Source: Geminicoccaceae bacterium
GTDB lineage: Bacteria; Pseudomonadota; Alphaproteobacteria; Geminicoccales; Geminicoccaceae
DNA length: 64,000 nucleotides
Direction: 5' to 3'
Assembly (NCBI GenBank): GCA_020638465.1
Contig: JACKIM010000001.1
Coordinates: 620,001-684,000 of the forward strand
Part shown: positions 19,091-27,370 of the stretch, piece by piece
Position numbering within the stretch: position 1 is the first letter of the stretch
Layout of the letters: the number at the start of each line of letters is the position of its first letter
The notes under the pieces: model-generated
The model's database searches: none
The model's input: the letters and a program-made list of their open reading frames with translations, nothing else
Told to the model about the DNA's origin: nothing
Made by a program: the position numbers and the translations under genes

Positions 19091-19564
19091 TCAGCTAAGA
19101 GGAATTTTGAGCCAGAGATCGAAAATACCGTAGATCACGATCAGCGCCACGGCCGTCGAGATCAGGCCGATACGCCAGCCCCGCTCCAGAAACAGTGCGG
19201 TGATGACCACCATGGACAGACCGAGCGGCAGCATCAGAGAGCCGAAATGCGCTGCGGCGATGGTGGCTGCGATCAGGGCAACCGTCGCAATGACAATGCC
19301 CACACCTTTCAGCGGTGACGTGGCCTGATCCCCTTTCGGCGTTCCAGACGCCTCGGCAGGATCGGGGATGTCCGCCCTCCCCGCCCGGACGCCCCTGAAA
19401 ACGATCAGGGCGCCCAGCACAAGAACGGCGACAGACATGTTCAAAGGCACGAAACCCGCCCCGAAGGTCTGCTCCGAGCCATAGGGCATGTCCAGGCTGC
19501 CATAGAGGGTGGCCCCCGCAAAGACGGCCAACAGGCCGAGAAACAGGAATTCCGACAGTTTCAT
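19091..19564 (-). CDS. tctB: Tripartite tricarboxylate transporter small subunit
   Basis: 157 residues with four predicted membrane helices: MKLSEFLFLGLLAVFAGATL, a central pair after the soluble loop, and a C-terminal helix ending IYGIFDLWLKIPLS. Sequence conservation in TctB proteins is low; the assignment rests on size, topology and position between tctC and tctA. A Pro/Glu/Ser-rich cytoplasmic loop lies at about residues 65-80. Confidence 0.88.
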   Translation of the reverse strand: MKLSEFLFLGLLAVFAGATLYGSLDMPYGSEQTFGAGFVPLNMSVAVLVLGALIVFRGVRAGRADIPDPAEASGTPKGDQATSPLKGVGIVIATVALIAATIAAAHFGSLMLPLGLSMVVITALFLERGWRIGLISTAVALIVIYGIFDLWLKIPLS

Positions 19565-19580
19565 GCAGGGACCTCCATGC

Positions 19581-20552
19581 TTACTTGATCAGACCAAGCT
19601 TGGTCAGCGCGTCGCGATAGGTGGTCTGCGTGTCGCCGAGATACGCAGAGAACTCATCGCCAGGCAGGAAGCCCTGAACAACACCGTTCGGGTCGAGATA
19701 GTCTTCTTTCCATTTCGGGTTCTCGCTCAGTTCCTTCATCTTCGCGATGAGCCAGTCGCGCTCCGCCGGGTCGATATCCGGCGCGGCGGTGACGCCACGG
19801 AAAAGAACCATGCTGATGTCGAGGCCCTGCTCCTTGAAGGTCGGGATGTCGGGCATCACCTCGACGCGCTCGTCGGTCGAGATGGCCAGCGCCTTGAAGT
19901 TGCCCGCCTCGATGAAGTCGCGAGAAGTGCCCGGATTGCTGACGATGAAGTCGATCTGGCCCGACAGCAGCGCGGCCACCACTTCGGCATCACCCTGGAA
20001 AGGTATGTAGTTCACATCGACGCCCGCCTGCTCGCCGAACTCGATGGCCACGATATGCTCGAGCGAGCCGGTCGCCGTCCCACCGACATTCAGCTTCTTG
20101 CCCGCGTTCTCCAGGTCTTCGATGCTGGTATAGGGGCCGTTCGCACTGACGATCAGCAGTTCGGGATCGATGCCGAGACGGGCGATCGGCGTGAAGTCGG
20201 AATAATCCAGCCCCACATTCGACGTCAGCGGTGTCGTGATGTGCGATGAGGTCACGGACATCAGGTAATGCCCGTCGCCCGCATGGCTGTTCAGGTAGCC
20301 CATGGCCACGGCGGAGCCGCCGCCCGGCTTGTTCACCACCACCAGAGGCTCGGTAATGATGCTCTCTTCCTGCAACACCTTGGCCATCGTGCGCAGCAGG
20401 GTGTCATGGCCGCCGCCGGGGCCGTAACCGGCGACAAGTTCAAGGCCGCGCTCGCCCGGGAAAGACTGGGCTGAAGCCGGCAGCGCGACGCACGCGGCCG
20501 TAGTTGTGGCGATCAGGCCCAGCGCAAGGCGTCGGGTGATTGGATTGGTCAT
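19581..20552 (-). CDS. tctC: Tripartite tricarboxylate transporter binding protein
   Basis: 323 residues with a signal peptide (MTNPITRRLALGLIATTTAA, cleavage near PASAQS). The mature protein shows the TctC/Bug fold motifs VAGYGPGGGHDTLLR, VVVNKPGGGSAVAMGYL and GSLEHIVAIEFGEQAGVDVN. Bug proteins bind mono- to tricarboxylates between two lobes. It is the promoter-proximal transport gene, 16 bases before tctB and 28 bases after the IclR gene start region, so regulator and transporter may share a transcript. Confidence 0.94.
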   Translation of the reverse strand: MTNPITRRLALGLIATTTAACVALPASAQSFPGERGLELVAGYGPGGGHDTLLRTMAKVLQEESIITEPLVVVNKPGGGSAVAMGYLNSHAGDGHYLMSVTSSHITTPLTSNVGLDYSDFTPIARLGIDPELLIVSANGPYTSIEDLENAGKKLNVGGTATGSLEHIVAIEFGEQAGVDVNYIPFQGDAEVVAALLSGQIDFIVSNPGTSRDFIEAGNFKALAISTDERVEVMPDIPTFKEQGLDISMVLFRGVTAAPDIDPAERDWLIAKMKELSENPKWKEDYLDPNGVVQGFLPGDEFSAYLGDTQTTYRDALTKLGLIK

Positions 20553-20578
20553 GAACGGTTCCTCCGTCAGATTTTCGT

Positions 20579-21373
20579 TCAGCGTGAATGGACGGCTTTT
20601 TCAGCTTCTTCTGTTGCACCGGCGGCGGGGAGGCCGTCCCAGCCGAGTGATTTCGAAATTTCGGCGGCGCAGGCGAGCAGAACCGGCTGAATCTTGCCAA
20701 GCTGGGATTCGACGCGCCCCGCGGGGCCTGAGATATTGGCGGCGGCGACAATCCGCCCGTCGCGACCGAAGATCGGTGAGGCCATTCCGCTGGCGCCTTC
20801 GACAATGCCAGTCAGGTTGACATGGACGCCCTCGACGCGGGCGCGAGCCACGCGGGCCATCAGGTCGCCCGTGGGTTCGGTCAGGCGCCCGGCCGCGCGT
20901 TCGGCTTCAGCATAGGCACGCAACTCAGCCTCGGTGAACCGGCCCAGCAGGATGACGCCGGAGGATACCTGATGCGGCCTGCGAGCAATGGTGATGTCGC
21001 GGTCATACAGGATTTCACGGTCGGGCAGGATCTTGGCGATGTATTTGATGCCGAGATCGGCTTCCAGCACGGCGATGAAGCCGCTCTCCCTGCTGGCCTC
21101 CACCGCCCGGCGAAGCGGGTCGTCGGCGTGGCGCAGCAGAGTGCCCCACCGCCGTTGCTCAGGTGTCGGCTCGCCCGGCAGCCTTACCAACCGATAACTG
21201 CCATCGGCGAGGCGCTCGATATAACCGGTAGCGACGAGAAGCCTGAGCAGATCGAGCGTGCTGCTTTTCGGCAGATCGAGCGTGCGGACCGTCTCGCTGA
21301 AGCTGACGGGTGCCGGCTTTTCAGCCATCCACTCGATGATTTGCAGTACGCGCTCTGCACCGCGGCCGCTCAC
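20579..21373 (-). CDS. IclR-family transcriptional regulator
   Basis: 264 residues if translation starts at GTG 21371-21373, which has a GGGAGG ribosome site five bases upstream; an ATG seven codons earlier is the alternative but would bury that site. The N-terminal winged helix (GAERVLQIIEWMAEKPAPVS, LPKSSTLDLLRLLVATGYIE) precedes a GAF-like effector domain from about residue 90. It is transcribed ahead of tctCBA and the CoA enzymes and probably controls them in response to the imported acid or its CoA ester. Confidence 0.9.
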   Translation of the reverse strand: MSGRGAERVLQIIEWMAEKPAPVSFSETVRTLDLPKSSTLDLLRLLVATGYIERLADGSYRLVRLPGEPTPEQRRWGTLLRHADDPLRRAVEASRESGFIAVLEADLGIKYIAKILPDREILYDRDITIARRPHQVSSGVILLGRFTEAELRAYAEAERAAGRLTEPTGDLMARVARARVEGVHVNLTGIVEGASGMASPIFGRDGRIVAAANISGPAGRVESQLGKIQPVLLACAAEISKSLGWDGLPAAGATEEAEKAVHSR

Positions 21374-21387
21374 ATTGTCCTCCCAAT

Positions 21388-21405
21388 AGTTCATTATTAT
21401 GAACT
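21388..21405. promoter_or_regulatory. Palindrome upstream of the IclR gene, candidate operator
   Basis: AGTTCATTATTATGAACT is an inverted repeat with six-base perfect arms around an AT core, 15 bases upstream of the GTG start of the IclR gene. Further half-site-like copies (TAGAACTT) follow at about 21418-21425. IclR proteins commonly bind AT-centred palindromes of this size in their own promoter. Sequence symmetry is seen; regulator binding is inferred. Confidence 0.45.
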
Positions 21406-21552
21406 TAGATCGTTATTTAGAACTTGATGGGTGTCTGCGCCATTTGATACGTGATGTCAATTAATTTTTTGATGATGCGCCAGACATCGTGAGACGAATA
21501 TCGTTAATCATACCGTCGATCCCGTAGACAATTGACCCATGGTGCTTTCCAA

Positions 21553-22687
21553 GGCCATGTCTGCATATCATGTTGTTTGTTCTTGCTTTGTTCTCAATTC
21601 TTTGATATACCTCGCGGATTACCGGAATTGGCGAGGTTGGCAGATGCAGCATAGGGCTTTCGAGAGATGGTGCGGGGGCATACAGGCGCTGAATGCGGTG
21701 CAGGTGGGCAAGCTGCGGGCGCTTTTGGAAGCTCTCGATGATCGACTTCGCACGCTGGCGATGATCGAGGCGCGGTCAGGCGACAGCCCGGGTTGCCGGC
21801 ATTGCGGATGTGAGCGTTTGCGCCGCTGGGGGCGGACGGGATGCGGGGTTCAGCGCTGGCATTGTTCGGACTGCCGGCGGACAATGTCGAGCACGACGGC
21901 GATGCCCCTGGCACAGATGCGCAAGCGCGACCGGTTCATGCTGGTTCTGGAGGACATGCTCGGACCTCATCCGTCCTCCTGCCGGCAGCTCGCCGAGCGG
22001 CTTGGCGTGGACAAGATGACGGTATGGCGCTGGCGTCACAGGATCATGGACCTGATGGGTGTCGATCCTGCAAACGCCGGGCACGAACACGGTCCGCTTG
22101 CCGGCATCGTCGAGGCCGACGAGACATTCTGCCGGGAATCCCGCAAAGGCAGCCGGCAATGGGTGCGGCACGAACGCGATCCAGCAGCCCATTCCAAGCC
22201 TGATCGTCTGCGTTGGAAGGATTACAAGCGGCTAAAGCTGAAGCTGCCTACGGGCGTCTCACGTTACCAGATGCCGATCCTGACCGTGACCGACAGGGCC
22301 GGCCGGATCGGCGCCGAGCGGGTCGCCGGCAGGCGTGGCGGCGACCTTCTCGAGGCGCTCAATCATCAACTCACAGCGAATGTGGTGCTCTGTTCGGACG
22401 GCGACCCGGTCTATCGCCAATTCGCAAACCGGCACCACCTGCCACATCACGTCCTGCGCGACAAACCTGGCCATCGGATCATCCAGAACGTCTTCCATAT
22501 CCAGACCGTCAACAGCCTGCACCAGCGCTTTCACGCATTCATCGGCCTGTTTCGCGGACCCGCCACCCGATATCTCGACCGCTACATCCACTGGTTCCTC
22601 GCCCGCGCCAGAAAAAACGACAACCCCTCCGACCGGGTCTGGACCAGACTGTCTCAGCTCAAAACAACAGGATAAGCGGACATGGCC
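21553..22687 (+). mobile_element. Complete IS1595-family insertion sequence
   Basis: The element is 1135 bp. Terminal inverted repeats begin GGCCATGTCTGCATATCATG on the left and GGCCATGTCCGCTTATCCTG on the right (read inward), with matches continuing a few bases. An exact 8-bp duplication CTTTCCAA flanks it at 21545-21552 and 22688-22695, the duplication length known for IS1595. It contains one transposase gene. The perfect duplication shows simple, fairly recent transposition. Flanking DNA carries remnants of other genes rather than an intact target. Confidence 0.93.
21644..22675 (+). CDS. IS1595-family transposase (ISXO2-like)
   Basis: 343 residues from ATG 21644, chosen because a GCGAGGT ribosome site precedes it; the frame is open further upstream to 21539, outside the element. 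A zinc ribbon (CRHCGCERLRRWG then CSDC) lies at about residues 56-80, a helix-turn-helix (RQLAERLGVDKMTVWRWRHR) follows, and the DDE catalytic core has D in GIVEADETF, D in LCSDGDPVY and the late VNSLHQRFHAFIGLFRGP block with the Asn/His-type third position of this family. All elements appear intact, so it may be active. Confidence 0.93.
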   Translation: MQHRAFERWCGGIQALNAVQVGKLRALLEALDDRLRTLAMIEARSGDSPGCRHCGCERLRRWGRTGCGVQRWHCSDCRRTMSSTTAMPLAQMRKRDRFMLVLEDMLGPHPSSCRQLAERLGVDKMTVWRWRHRIMDLMGVDPANAGHEHGPLAGIVEADETFCRESRKGSRQWVRHERDPAAHSKPDRLRWKDYKRLKLKLPTGVSRYQMPILTVTDRAGRIGAERVAGRRGGDLLEALNHQLTANVVLCSDGDPVYRQFANRHHLPHHVLRDKPGHRIIQNVFHIQTVNSLHQRFHAFIGLFRGPATRYLDRYIHWFLARARKNDNPSDRVWTRLSQLKTTG

Positions 22688-22781
22688 CTTTCCAACGGCG
22701 CAACCTCATGGATCCGAACCCGGAAAATCCGCAAGGTGACGCTTGCATTATCTGCTAGCAGCTTGTCGGGTTTAGCTCTGA

Positions 22782-22928
22782 GGCAAGGAGCCTCAGAAGG
22801 CTTTCTCGGCACAGGTTATGTTCCGTGTTGACCCCAAAGTGCACCGCAAGGCAGCGCTCGCTGCCGAGCTGTCTGGCAAGAGCCTGAACCAGTGGGCCGA
22901 AGAGGTTCTGGATCACGCCGCACGGTAA
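22782..22928 (+). pseudogene. hicB-like antitoxin, C-terminal remnant
   Basis: After an in-frame stop at 22779 the frame reads through FRVDPKVHRKAALAAELSGK and SLNQWAEEVLDHAAR to a TAA at 22926. This is the ribbon-helix-helix C-terminus characteristic of HicB/DUF1778-type antitoxins that follow the pattern RVDPELHRKAALAAELSGKS. The N-terminal HicB domain and any hicA partner are absent. The remnant lies less than 100 bases beyond the IS1595 target duplication, so the gene was probably already decayed or was cut up by rearrangements at this spot. Confidence 0.7.
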
Positions 22929-22929
22929 G

Positions 22930-23073
22930 AGAATTTGGTCGGAATGACCTCCGTGCGGCGAGCAGATCTTCGACGTCCCGCAAGAACCGGTGATAGAACC
23001 AGACCGTGCAAGCAATCACGGACCGGGGAAAACGAAAGCCCTTCAGGCGCGAGACATCGGCAAGATTCAGCAT
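22930..23073 (-). pseudogene. IS6-family transposase, N-terminal remnant
   Basis: Minus-strand reading from 23073 gives VSRLKGFRFPRSVIACTVWF and YHRFLRDVEDLLAARR, the start of IS6-type transposases (pattern KGFRFPRSVI...RDVEDLLAERG). A short deletion between YHRF and LRDVEDLL removes the usual LS residues and homology is lost after about 45 codons. No DDE core follows. It is a dead fragment lying against the hicB remnant. Confidence 0.6.
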
Positions 23074-23240
23074 GTGGCCGAGGCAACCCCACCGGTGGGT
23101 GTGATCAACCTGATAATGCCGGTAAGATTACCGGGCGGGCACACCGATGTGCACCCTTCCTTCCGTTCACCATGCAGATTAACGGTCGTGGCGACAGGTC
23201 CGACTATGTTGCGCCGGCACTTCGGTTGGAGGAACAGCCC

Positions 23241-23849
23241 ATGCCCGTCGCCGGTGACCGCTTCAGCATCAATGTGAGCCCGCGAGCGCACAGTTATTAC
23301 CCGCCGGCGCGGCCACGGTCCGAGTGGAAACGTGCCCTGATGCTGTTCGCCGCCGCATTGCCCGTGATGTTCCTCGGCCTCTCGATCGAAAGCGGGAAAG
23401 GATACGATGCGATGTTCGACGCCATCGCACCCGCAGCGGGAAATGCCGACGACATCGACAATGCCGGCGGCAATCCCGTACCGGAGTTCATCGAAGAGGG
23501 AGCCTGGCAGTTTCCCGCCGGCGGTGCCATCGCGCCGGACGCGACAGGCGACAATGTCGCCCATGTCCGGCTGCGGCTCGGCGATACCGTCATTGATGCC
23601 CGTGTCGACCCGACACTCGAACACAGCGTGCTCAACCCGGTTGATATGCTCAACAGTGGCATTCCCTCCGTCGGCGATGGCGCTGCATTGTGGATCGATC
23701 ATGTCGAGATCGGAGGGCACGTACTCAATGACGTCGCCATCACCGTTGCAGCGGACCTAGCCGTCGACACGACCATCGGTCGCGACCTCCTCGCACCGAC
23801 AGAAAGCGCCGACCACCCCGGATCGCCATTGGAACTGGCCGCCCGTTGA
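23241..23849 (+). CDS. Membrane-anchored protein with retropepsin-like domain lacking the DTG motif
   Basis: 202 residues from ATG 23241, which follows a GGAGG site by eight bases; an earlier ATG at 23172 is less well placed. One membrane helix (ALMLFAAALPVMFLGLSIES, about 32-50) is followed by an acidic linker and a C-terminal domain: VAHVRLRLGDTVIDARVDPT, then a DHVEIGGHVLNDVAITVAAD block and IGRDLL near 179. The pattern follows the bacterial single-domain aspartic protease family (TIGR02281-like), but where VDTGAS is expected the sequence is RVDPTLEHS: the Asp (D123) is there, Thr-Gly is not. Function unknown; a non-catalytic relative is likely. Confidence 0.6.
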   Translation: MPVAGDRFSINVSPRAHSYYPPARPRSEWKRALMLFAAALPVMFLGLSIESGKGYDAMFDAIAPAAGNADDIDNAGGNPVPEFIEEGAWQFPAGGAIAPDATGDNVAHVRLRLGDTVIDARVDPTLEHSVLNPVDMLNSGIPSVGDGAALWIDHVEIGGHVLNDVAITVAADLAVDTTIGRDLLAPTESADHPGSPLELAAR

Positions 23850-23903
23850 ACAATCCGAATCCTCGCGCCTTTCTGTTGCAAAGTCAGAAATCTCGAATTT
23901 GAT

Positions 23904-23925
23904 AAATTATTCATGAGAATAATTT
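23904..23925. promoter_or_regulatory. Perfect palindrome upstream of the LacI gene
   Basis: Nine-base arms AAATTATTC and GAATAATTT surround ATGA, in an AT-rich pocket 75 bases upstream of the LacI-family ATG. It may be an operator for the regulator itself or an RNA hairpin after the gene at 23241. The AT-rich composition is unlike typical CG-centred LacI operators, so the assignment is open. Confidence 0.35.
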
Positions 23926-24000
23926 TCATATTATGGAATAAAATCGAAAAATTGATCGCCGATTTGACGTTCGAAGCGGTTTGGCCGTATCAACTGCATT

Positions 24001-25179
24001 ATGGATTCTCATTCTCCTTCACGCAGGGTCGACCTTCGAGGCTTGGCGAAGGTTCTGGGACTATCGATGACGACTGTCTCCCGTGCCCTCAACGGCTATT
24101 CCGAAGTCAGTCCGAAAACCCGCAAACGGGTCGTGCGGGTTGCGCGCGAACTCGGATATACACCCAATGCCCAGGCGCGCCGGCTTTCCTCCGGCTCGAC
24201 CGAATCCATCGGATTCGTGCTGAGCGACATCAGCGCCTATTATGACGATCCCTATTTCGCCCAGTTGCTGGCCGGTCTCAACGACGTCTTGATCCGGGCC
24301 CGCTACGATCTCGTGATTTCCACCCAGGAGCCCGACGGCGATCCCCTGAGCGGCTATCGCCGCCTGGTTGAAGAACAACGGGTGGATGGCATCATTTTCG
24401 ACCAGACCCGGCGAACGGACGAACGGATCGACTACCTGCTTGAAATGCGCATGCCCTTCGTCAGTCTCGGTCGTAGCGACCAGCCCGAGCGCCATGCACA
24501 TCTCGACATCGACAACGAAGCCGCCTTCGTCATGGCCACGCAACGATTGTTGCAGCTGGGACACCGGCGTATCGGCATGATCGGTGCCCGGAGCGACCTG
24601 ATGTGCGCCCATCTGCGGCGAAAGGGCTTCGAGCGGGCGATGAAGGAAGCCGGCATCGACATCGCCCCCGAGCTCGTTTCCGATGCCGGGTTTCAAGAGG
24701 CGGGAGGATATCGCGTCGCGACCGAATTCCTTCGTCTCGACGCTCCTCCGTCGGCCATTGTCTGCGTTGACGACCTCGTTGCGATCGGTGCGATACGCGC
24801 CGCCCGCGACAAGGGACTGGTGGTGGGATCGGATATCTCGATCATCGGCTACAATGACATTCCCCTGGCGGCCATGCTGGACCCACCCCTGACAACGATA
24901 CGCGTTGACAGCCGTGCTGCCGGGCGACGGCTGGCGGAGATGCTGCTGGCCATCATCGCCGGTCGTCCGGCGGAGCTGTTCCGGGAAATCTGGCCGCCTG
25001 CCCTGGTGCCACGCGATTCCGATGGTCCGCCGGGCACCGGCCGGACCGATATGAAAAGGGGATCGCCCCGGCACAGGGTCTGCAGCATCGACACGGGTAC
25101 CGGTCAGCGCACCCTGCGCTCGAAACCGTTGACGGATCGTTCGGTCCAGGCGGATCAAGATATGCCTTTGAGCCATTAA
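24001..25179 (+). CDS. LacI-family transcriptional regulator
   Basis: 392 residues. The helix-turn-helix (DLRGLAKVLGLSMTTVSRAL, then NGYSEVSPKTRKRV) occupies about residues 11-45, and the hinge RRLSSGSTESIGFVLSD leads to a periplasmic-binding-protein-like effector domain that contains VDGIIFDQTRRTDER and IIGYNDIPLAAMLDPPLTTI. About 50 residues after the normal end of the family (GRPAELFREIWPPALVPRDS) are Arg/Gly-rich and without homology, so the C-terminus is extended. It heads the TRAP/enolase cluster and is its obvious regulator. Confidence 0.93.
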   Translation: MDSHSPSRRVDLRGLAKVLGLSMTTVSRALNGYSEVSPKTRKRVVRVARELGYTPNAQARRLSSGSTESIGFVLSDISAYYDDPYFAQLLAGLNDVLIRARYDLVISTQEPDGDPLSGYRRLVEEQRVDGIIFDQTRRTDERIDYLLEMRMPFVSLGRSDQPERHAHLDIDNEAAFVMATQRLLQLGHRRIGMIGARSDLMCAHLRRKGFERAMKEAGIDIAPELVSDAGFQEAGGYRVATEFLRLDAPPSAIVCVDDLVAIGAIRAARDKGLVVGSDISIIGYNDIPLAAMLDPPLTTIRVDSRAAGRRLAEMLLAIIAGRPAELFREIWPPALVPRDSDGPPGTGRTDMKRGSPRHRVCSIDTGTGQRTLRSKPLTDRSVQADQDMPLSH

Positions 25180-25247
25180 GCGCACACAGCCGGAATTCCC
25201 CGTGGCAATTTCAGGCCCGTGAACAATCCCCGAAGTCGAGGAAACGC

Positions 25248-25484
25248 GTGGCGATGATGACGATGATCGAACGGTGGTCCGGCAGCTTCGGCGGCTCCTG
25301 GGCCGGCCTCTATCTCACGGTCACGGCGGTCTTTGTCGCCGGCTTGTACGCTCCTCTGTTTGTCGATCCCGATGGCAAGATGACGTTCGTGCCCGAAGCC
25401 ATCTATGTGTGGACTGTCGCCTTTTTCGTTCCCTACCTTGTCGTCGAACGTCTTCATGCCGGTTACCTCGCGTTGCGCCGGTAG
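25248..25484 (+). CDS. Small two-helix membrane protein, unknown
   Basis: 78 residues from GTG 25248 (CGAGGA six bases upstream) or from ATG 25254. Two membrane segments are visible: WAGLYLTVTAVFVAGLYAPL and AIYVWTVAFFVPYLVVERL, with a short DPDGKMTF loop. I do not recognise a family. It lies between the LacI gene and the TRAP binding-protein gene on the same strand, so it may be part of that transcript or of the transporter. Confidence 0.5.
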   Translation: MAMMTMIERWSGSFGGSWAGLYLTVTAVFVAGLYAPLFVDPDGKMTFVPEAIYVWTVAFFVPYLVVERLHAGYLALRR

Positions 25485-25601
25485 GCGTCATATCGCATTC
25501 TTCCTGCCGTATGCTAAAGGTCTCAACGCTTGGAACTTTGCCATCGGCCTGCCATGATCGCCGCAGGCAGATCGCCAGGTGAGTGACTAGGGAGAACCAG
25601 A

Positions 25602-26579
25602 ATGACCAATTGGGCCCGCATGGGCGTAGGAGCCGTTGCTGCCATCGCGCTTTCCTCCGGATATGCCGCCGCCGAGACGTGGGACATGCCGGTTGCCTAC
25701 GCCGATGGGAACTTCCACACGGAAAATGCCAAGGCATTCGCCCAGTGCGTCGATACGGGTACCGGCGGGGCGCTGGATATCGTCGTCCATGCCTCCGGAT
25801 CGCTGTTCAAGGGCAATGAAATCAAGCGCGCCGTGCAGACCGGGCAGGCCCCGGTCGGAGAGCGCCTGCTGTCGGCACATGAAAACGAGAATCCGCTGTT
25901 CGGTATCGACTCCATCCCCTTCCTCGCCACCAGCTACGAGGATTCCGAAAAACTGTGGAAGGCGGCGCGCCCGACACTGGAGAAGGTTCTGGACGAACAG
26001 AATCTCGTGCTGCTCTACTCGGTGCCATGGCCGCCGCAGGGAATCTACACGAAAAACCCCGTCAATTCGGCCAAGGACATGGAGGGCGTGAAATTCCGCT
26101 CCTACAATTCGGCCACGGCACGCATGGCCGAGCTCCTGGGTGCCGTTCCGGTCCAGGTCGAGGCGGCCGAGCTGTCACAGGCCCTTGCGACCGGCGTTGC
26201 CGAGAGCTTCATCTCGTCGGGCTCGACAGGCTATGACCGCAAGGTCTGGGAACAGCTGAACTACTGGTACGAGGTCAATGCATGGTTGCCGCGCAACTAT
26301 GTGTTTGCCAACAAGGATGCCTGGGAAGCCCTTGGCGAGCCTACCCGCAACGTCGTGACCGCCTGTGCCGACTTTGCCGGCCATGCCGGAACCGTCGACT
26401 CCCAGCGCCTCAATGACTGGTACAAGGCGGAGCTCCAGGCCAACGGGATGACCGTGGAGCCGGCCAGCGACCAGCTTCGCTCCGACCTCGAGGCCATCGG
26501 AAAGACCATGACCGAGGAGTGGTTCGAAGCTGCCGGCGATGAGGGCCGCGCGGTCGTCGACGCCTACGAGAACCAGTAA
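25602..26579 (+). CDS. TRAP transporter substrate-binding protein (DctP family)
   Basis: 325 residues with a signal peptide (MTNWARMGVGAVAAIALSSG, cleavage near YAAAET). Conserved DctP features include IVVHASGSLFKGNEIKRAV, the IDSIPFLATSYEDSEKLW block and GVKFRSYNSATARMAELLGA, whose Arg (R in KFRSY) is the residue that pairs with the ligand carboxylate in this family. It should capture an organic acid in the periplasm. DctQ follows after 150 bases; no DctM gene is found nearby. Confidence 0.93.
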   Translation: MTNWARMGVGAVAAIALSSGYAAAETWDMPVAYADGNFHTENAKAFAQCVDTGTGGALDIVVHASGSLFKGNEIKRAVQTGQAPVGERLLSAHENENPLFGIDSIPFLATSYEDSEKLWKAARPTLEKVLDEQNLVLLYSVPWPPQGIYTKNPVNSAKDMEGVKFRSYNSATARMAELLGAVPVQVEAAELSQALATGVAESFISSGSTGYDRKVWEQLNYWYEVNAWLPRNYVFANKDAWEALGEPTRNVVTACADFAGHAGTVDSQRLNDWYKAELQANGMTVEPASDQLRSDLEAIGKTMTEEWFEAAGDEGRAVVDAYENQ

Positions 26580-26729
26580 GCGAGTGTGGAATTCCTGCCG
26601 TTCGGGTGGAGTTTGCACCGGAACGGCAGGAAAACGCGACAGCTGCAACCATCCGCCATCCCGGTTTCATCCTTTCGGGATACAATTTGCGGAACAGGCA
26701 ACACCTTGACGGATCGTGGGAGGACAGCG

Positions 26730-27242
26730 ATGGCCCGGGTTCTGCGTACCGCGCTCGATGCGCTCTATCGCCTCTGCGGTGCCATCTCCGCATTCTTCCT
26801 TCTGGCGCTACTCGTCATTATCCTGTTGCAGATATTCGCCCGCTGGACAGGCCAGCAGTTTCCGGGCTCCGCCGATTATGCGGGCTACTGCATGGCGGCT
26901 GCCTCGTTCTTCGCCCTGGCCTATTCGCTCAATGACGGCGCCCATATCCGCGTTTCGCTGCTCCTGAGCAGGTTCTCCGGCCAGCGCCGGCGCATGGCCG
27001 AGATCTGGTGCGTGGGAGTATCCACATTCCTGTCGTGCTATTTCGCGTGGTATGCCGTGAAGGCGGTGCAGGTATCGCGCAAGATCCATGACATCAGTCA
27101 GGGACAGGATGCGACGCCGATGTGGATACCGCAGATGGCGATGGCGATCGGCACCGTGGTGCTGGCGATAGCCTTCATTGACAACCTCGTGAAACTGCTC
27201 ATGGGACGGGAAACCGTTATCGAGGACAAGGCAATCGAATAG
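26730..27242 (+). CDS. TRAP transporter small permease (DctQ family)
   Basis: 170 residues from ATG 26730, preceded by GGGAGGA at about 26718; an upstream extension of 48 codons is open but lacks homology. Four membrane helices are visible, with the DctQ-type segments ISAFFLLALLVIILLQIFAR and SADYAGYCMAAASFFALAYS, and HIRVSLLLSRFSG on the loop. DctQ normally scaffolds the 12-helix DctM channel. Here the next gene is an enolase-superfamily enzyme, so the channel subunit is missing from the locus. Confidence 0.9.
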   Translation: MARVLRTALDALYRLCGAISAFFLLALLVIILLQIFARWTGQQFPGSADYAGYCMAAASFFALAYSLNDGAHIRVSLLLSRFSGQRRRMAEIWCVGVSTFLSCYFAWYAVKAVQVSRKIHDISQGQDATPMWIPQMAMAIGTVVLAIAFIDNLVKLLMGRETVIEDKAIE

Positions 27243-27336
27243 GCTGTATACAGCCAGTCTGGCCTGTATGCAGGGGTATCGGGGATTCCCCTCCCCAATT
27301 TCCGTTGAATGACGGTACGGCGCTGTCTATGACAGC
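27242..27336. promoter_or_regulatory. Two palindromes between dctQ and the enolase-superfamily gene
   Basis: GGCTGTATACAGCC at 27242-27255 is a perfect 14-base palindrome, with a TGTATACA core like those bound by several GntR-family regulators; its first two bases lie at the end of dctQ. GCTGTCTATGACAGC at 27322-27336 has perfect six-base arms and lies 35 bases before the next ATG. Between them is GGGGATTCCCC. The 128-base gap looks like an internal promoter with operators; which regulator binds is unknown. Confidence 0.4.
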
Positions 27337-27370
27337 AGGCGCTGGGGAACATTCGGGGAGGAATTGACCC

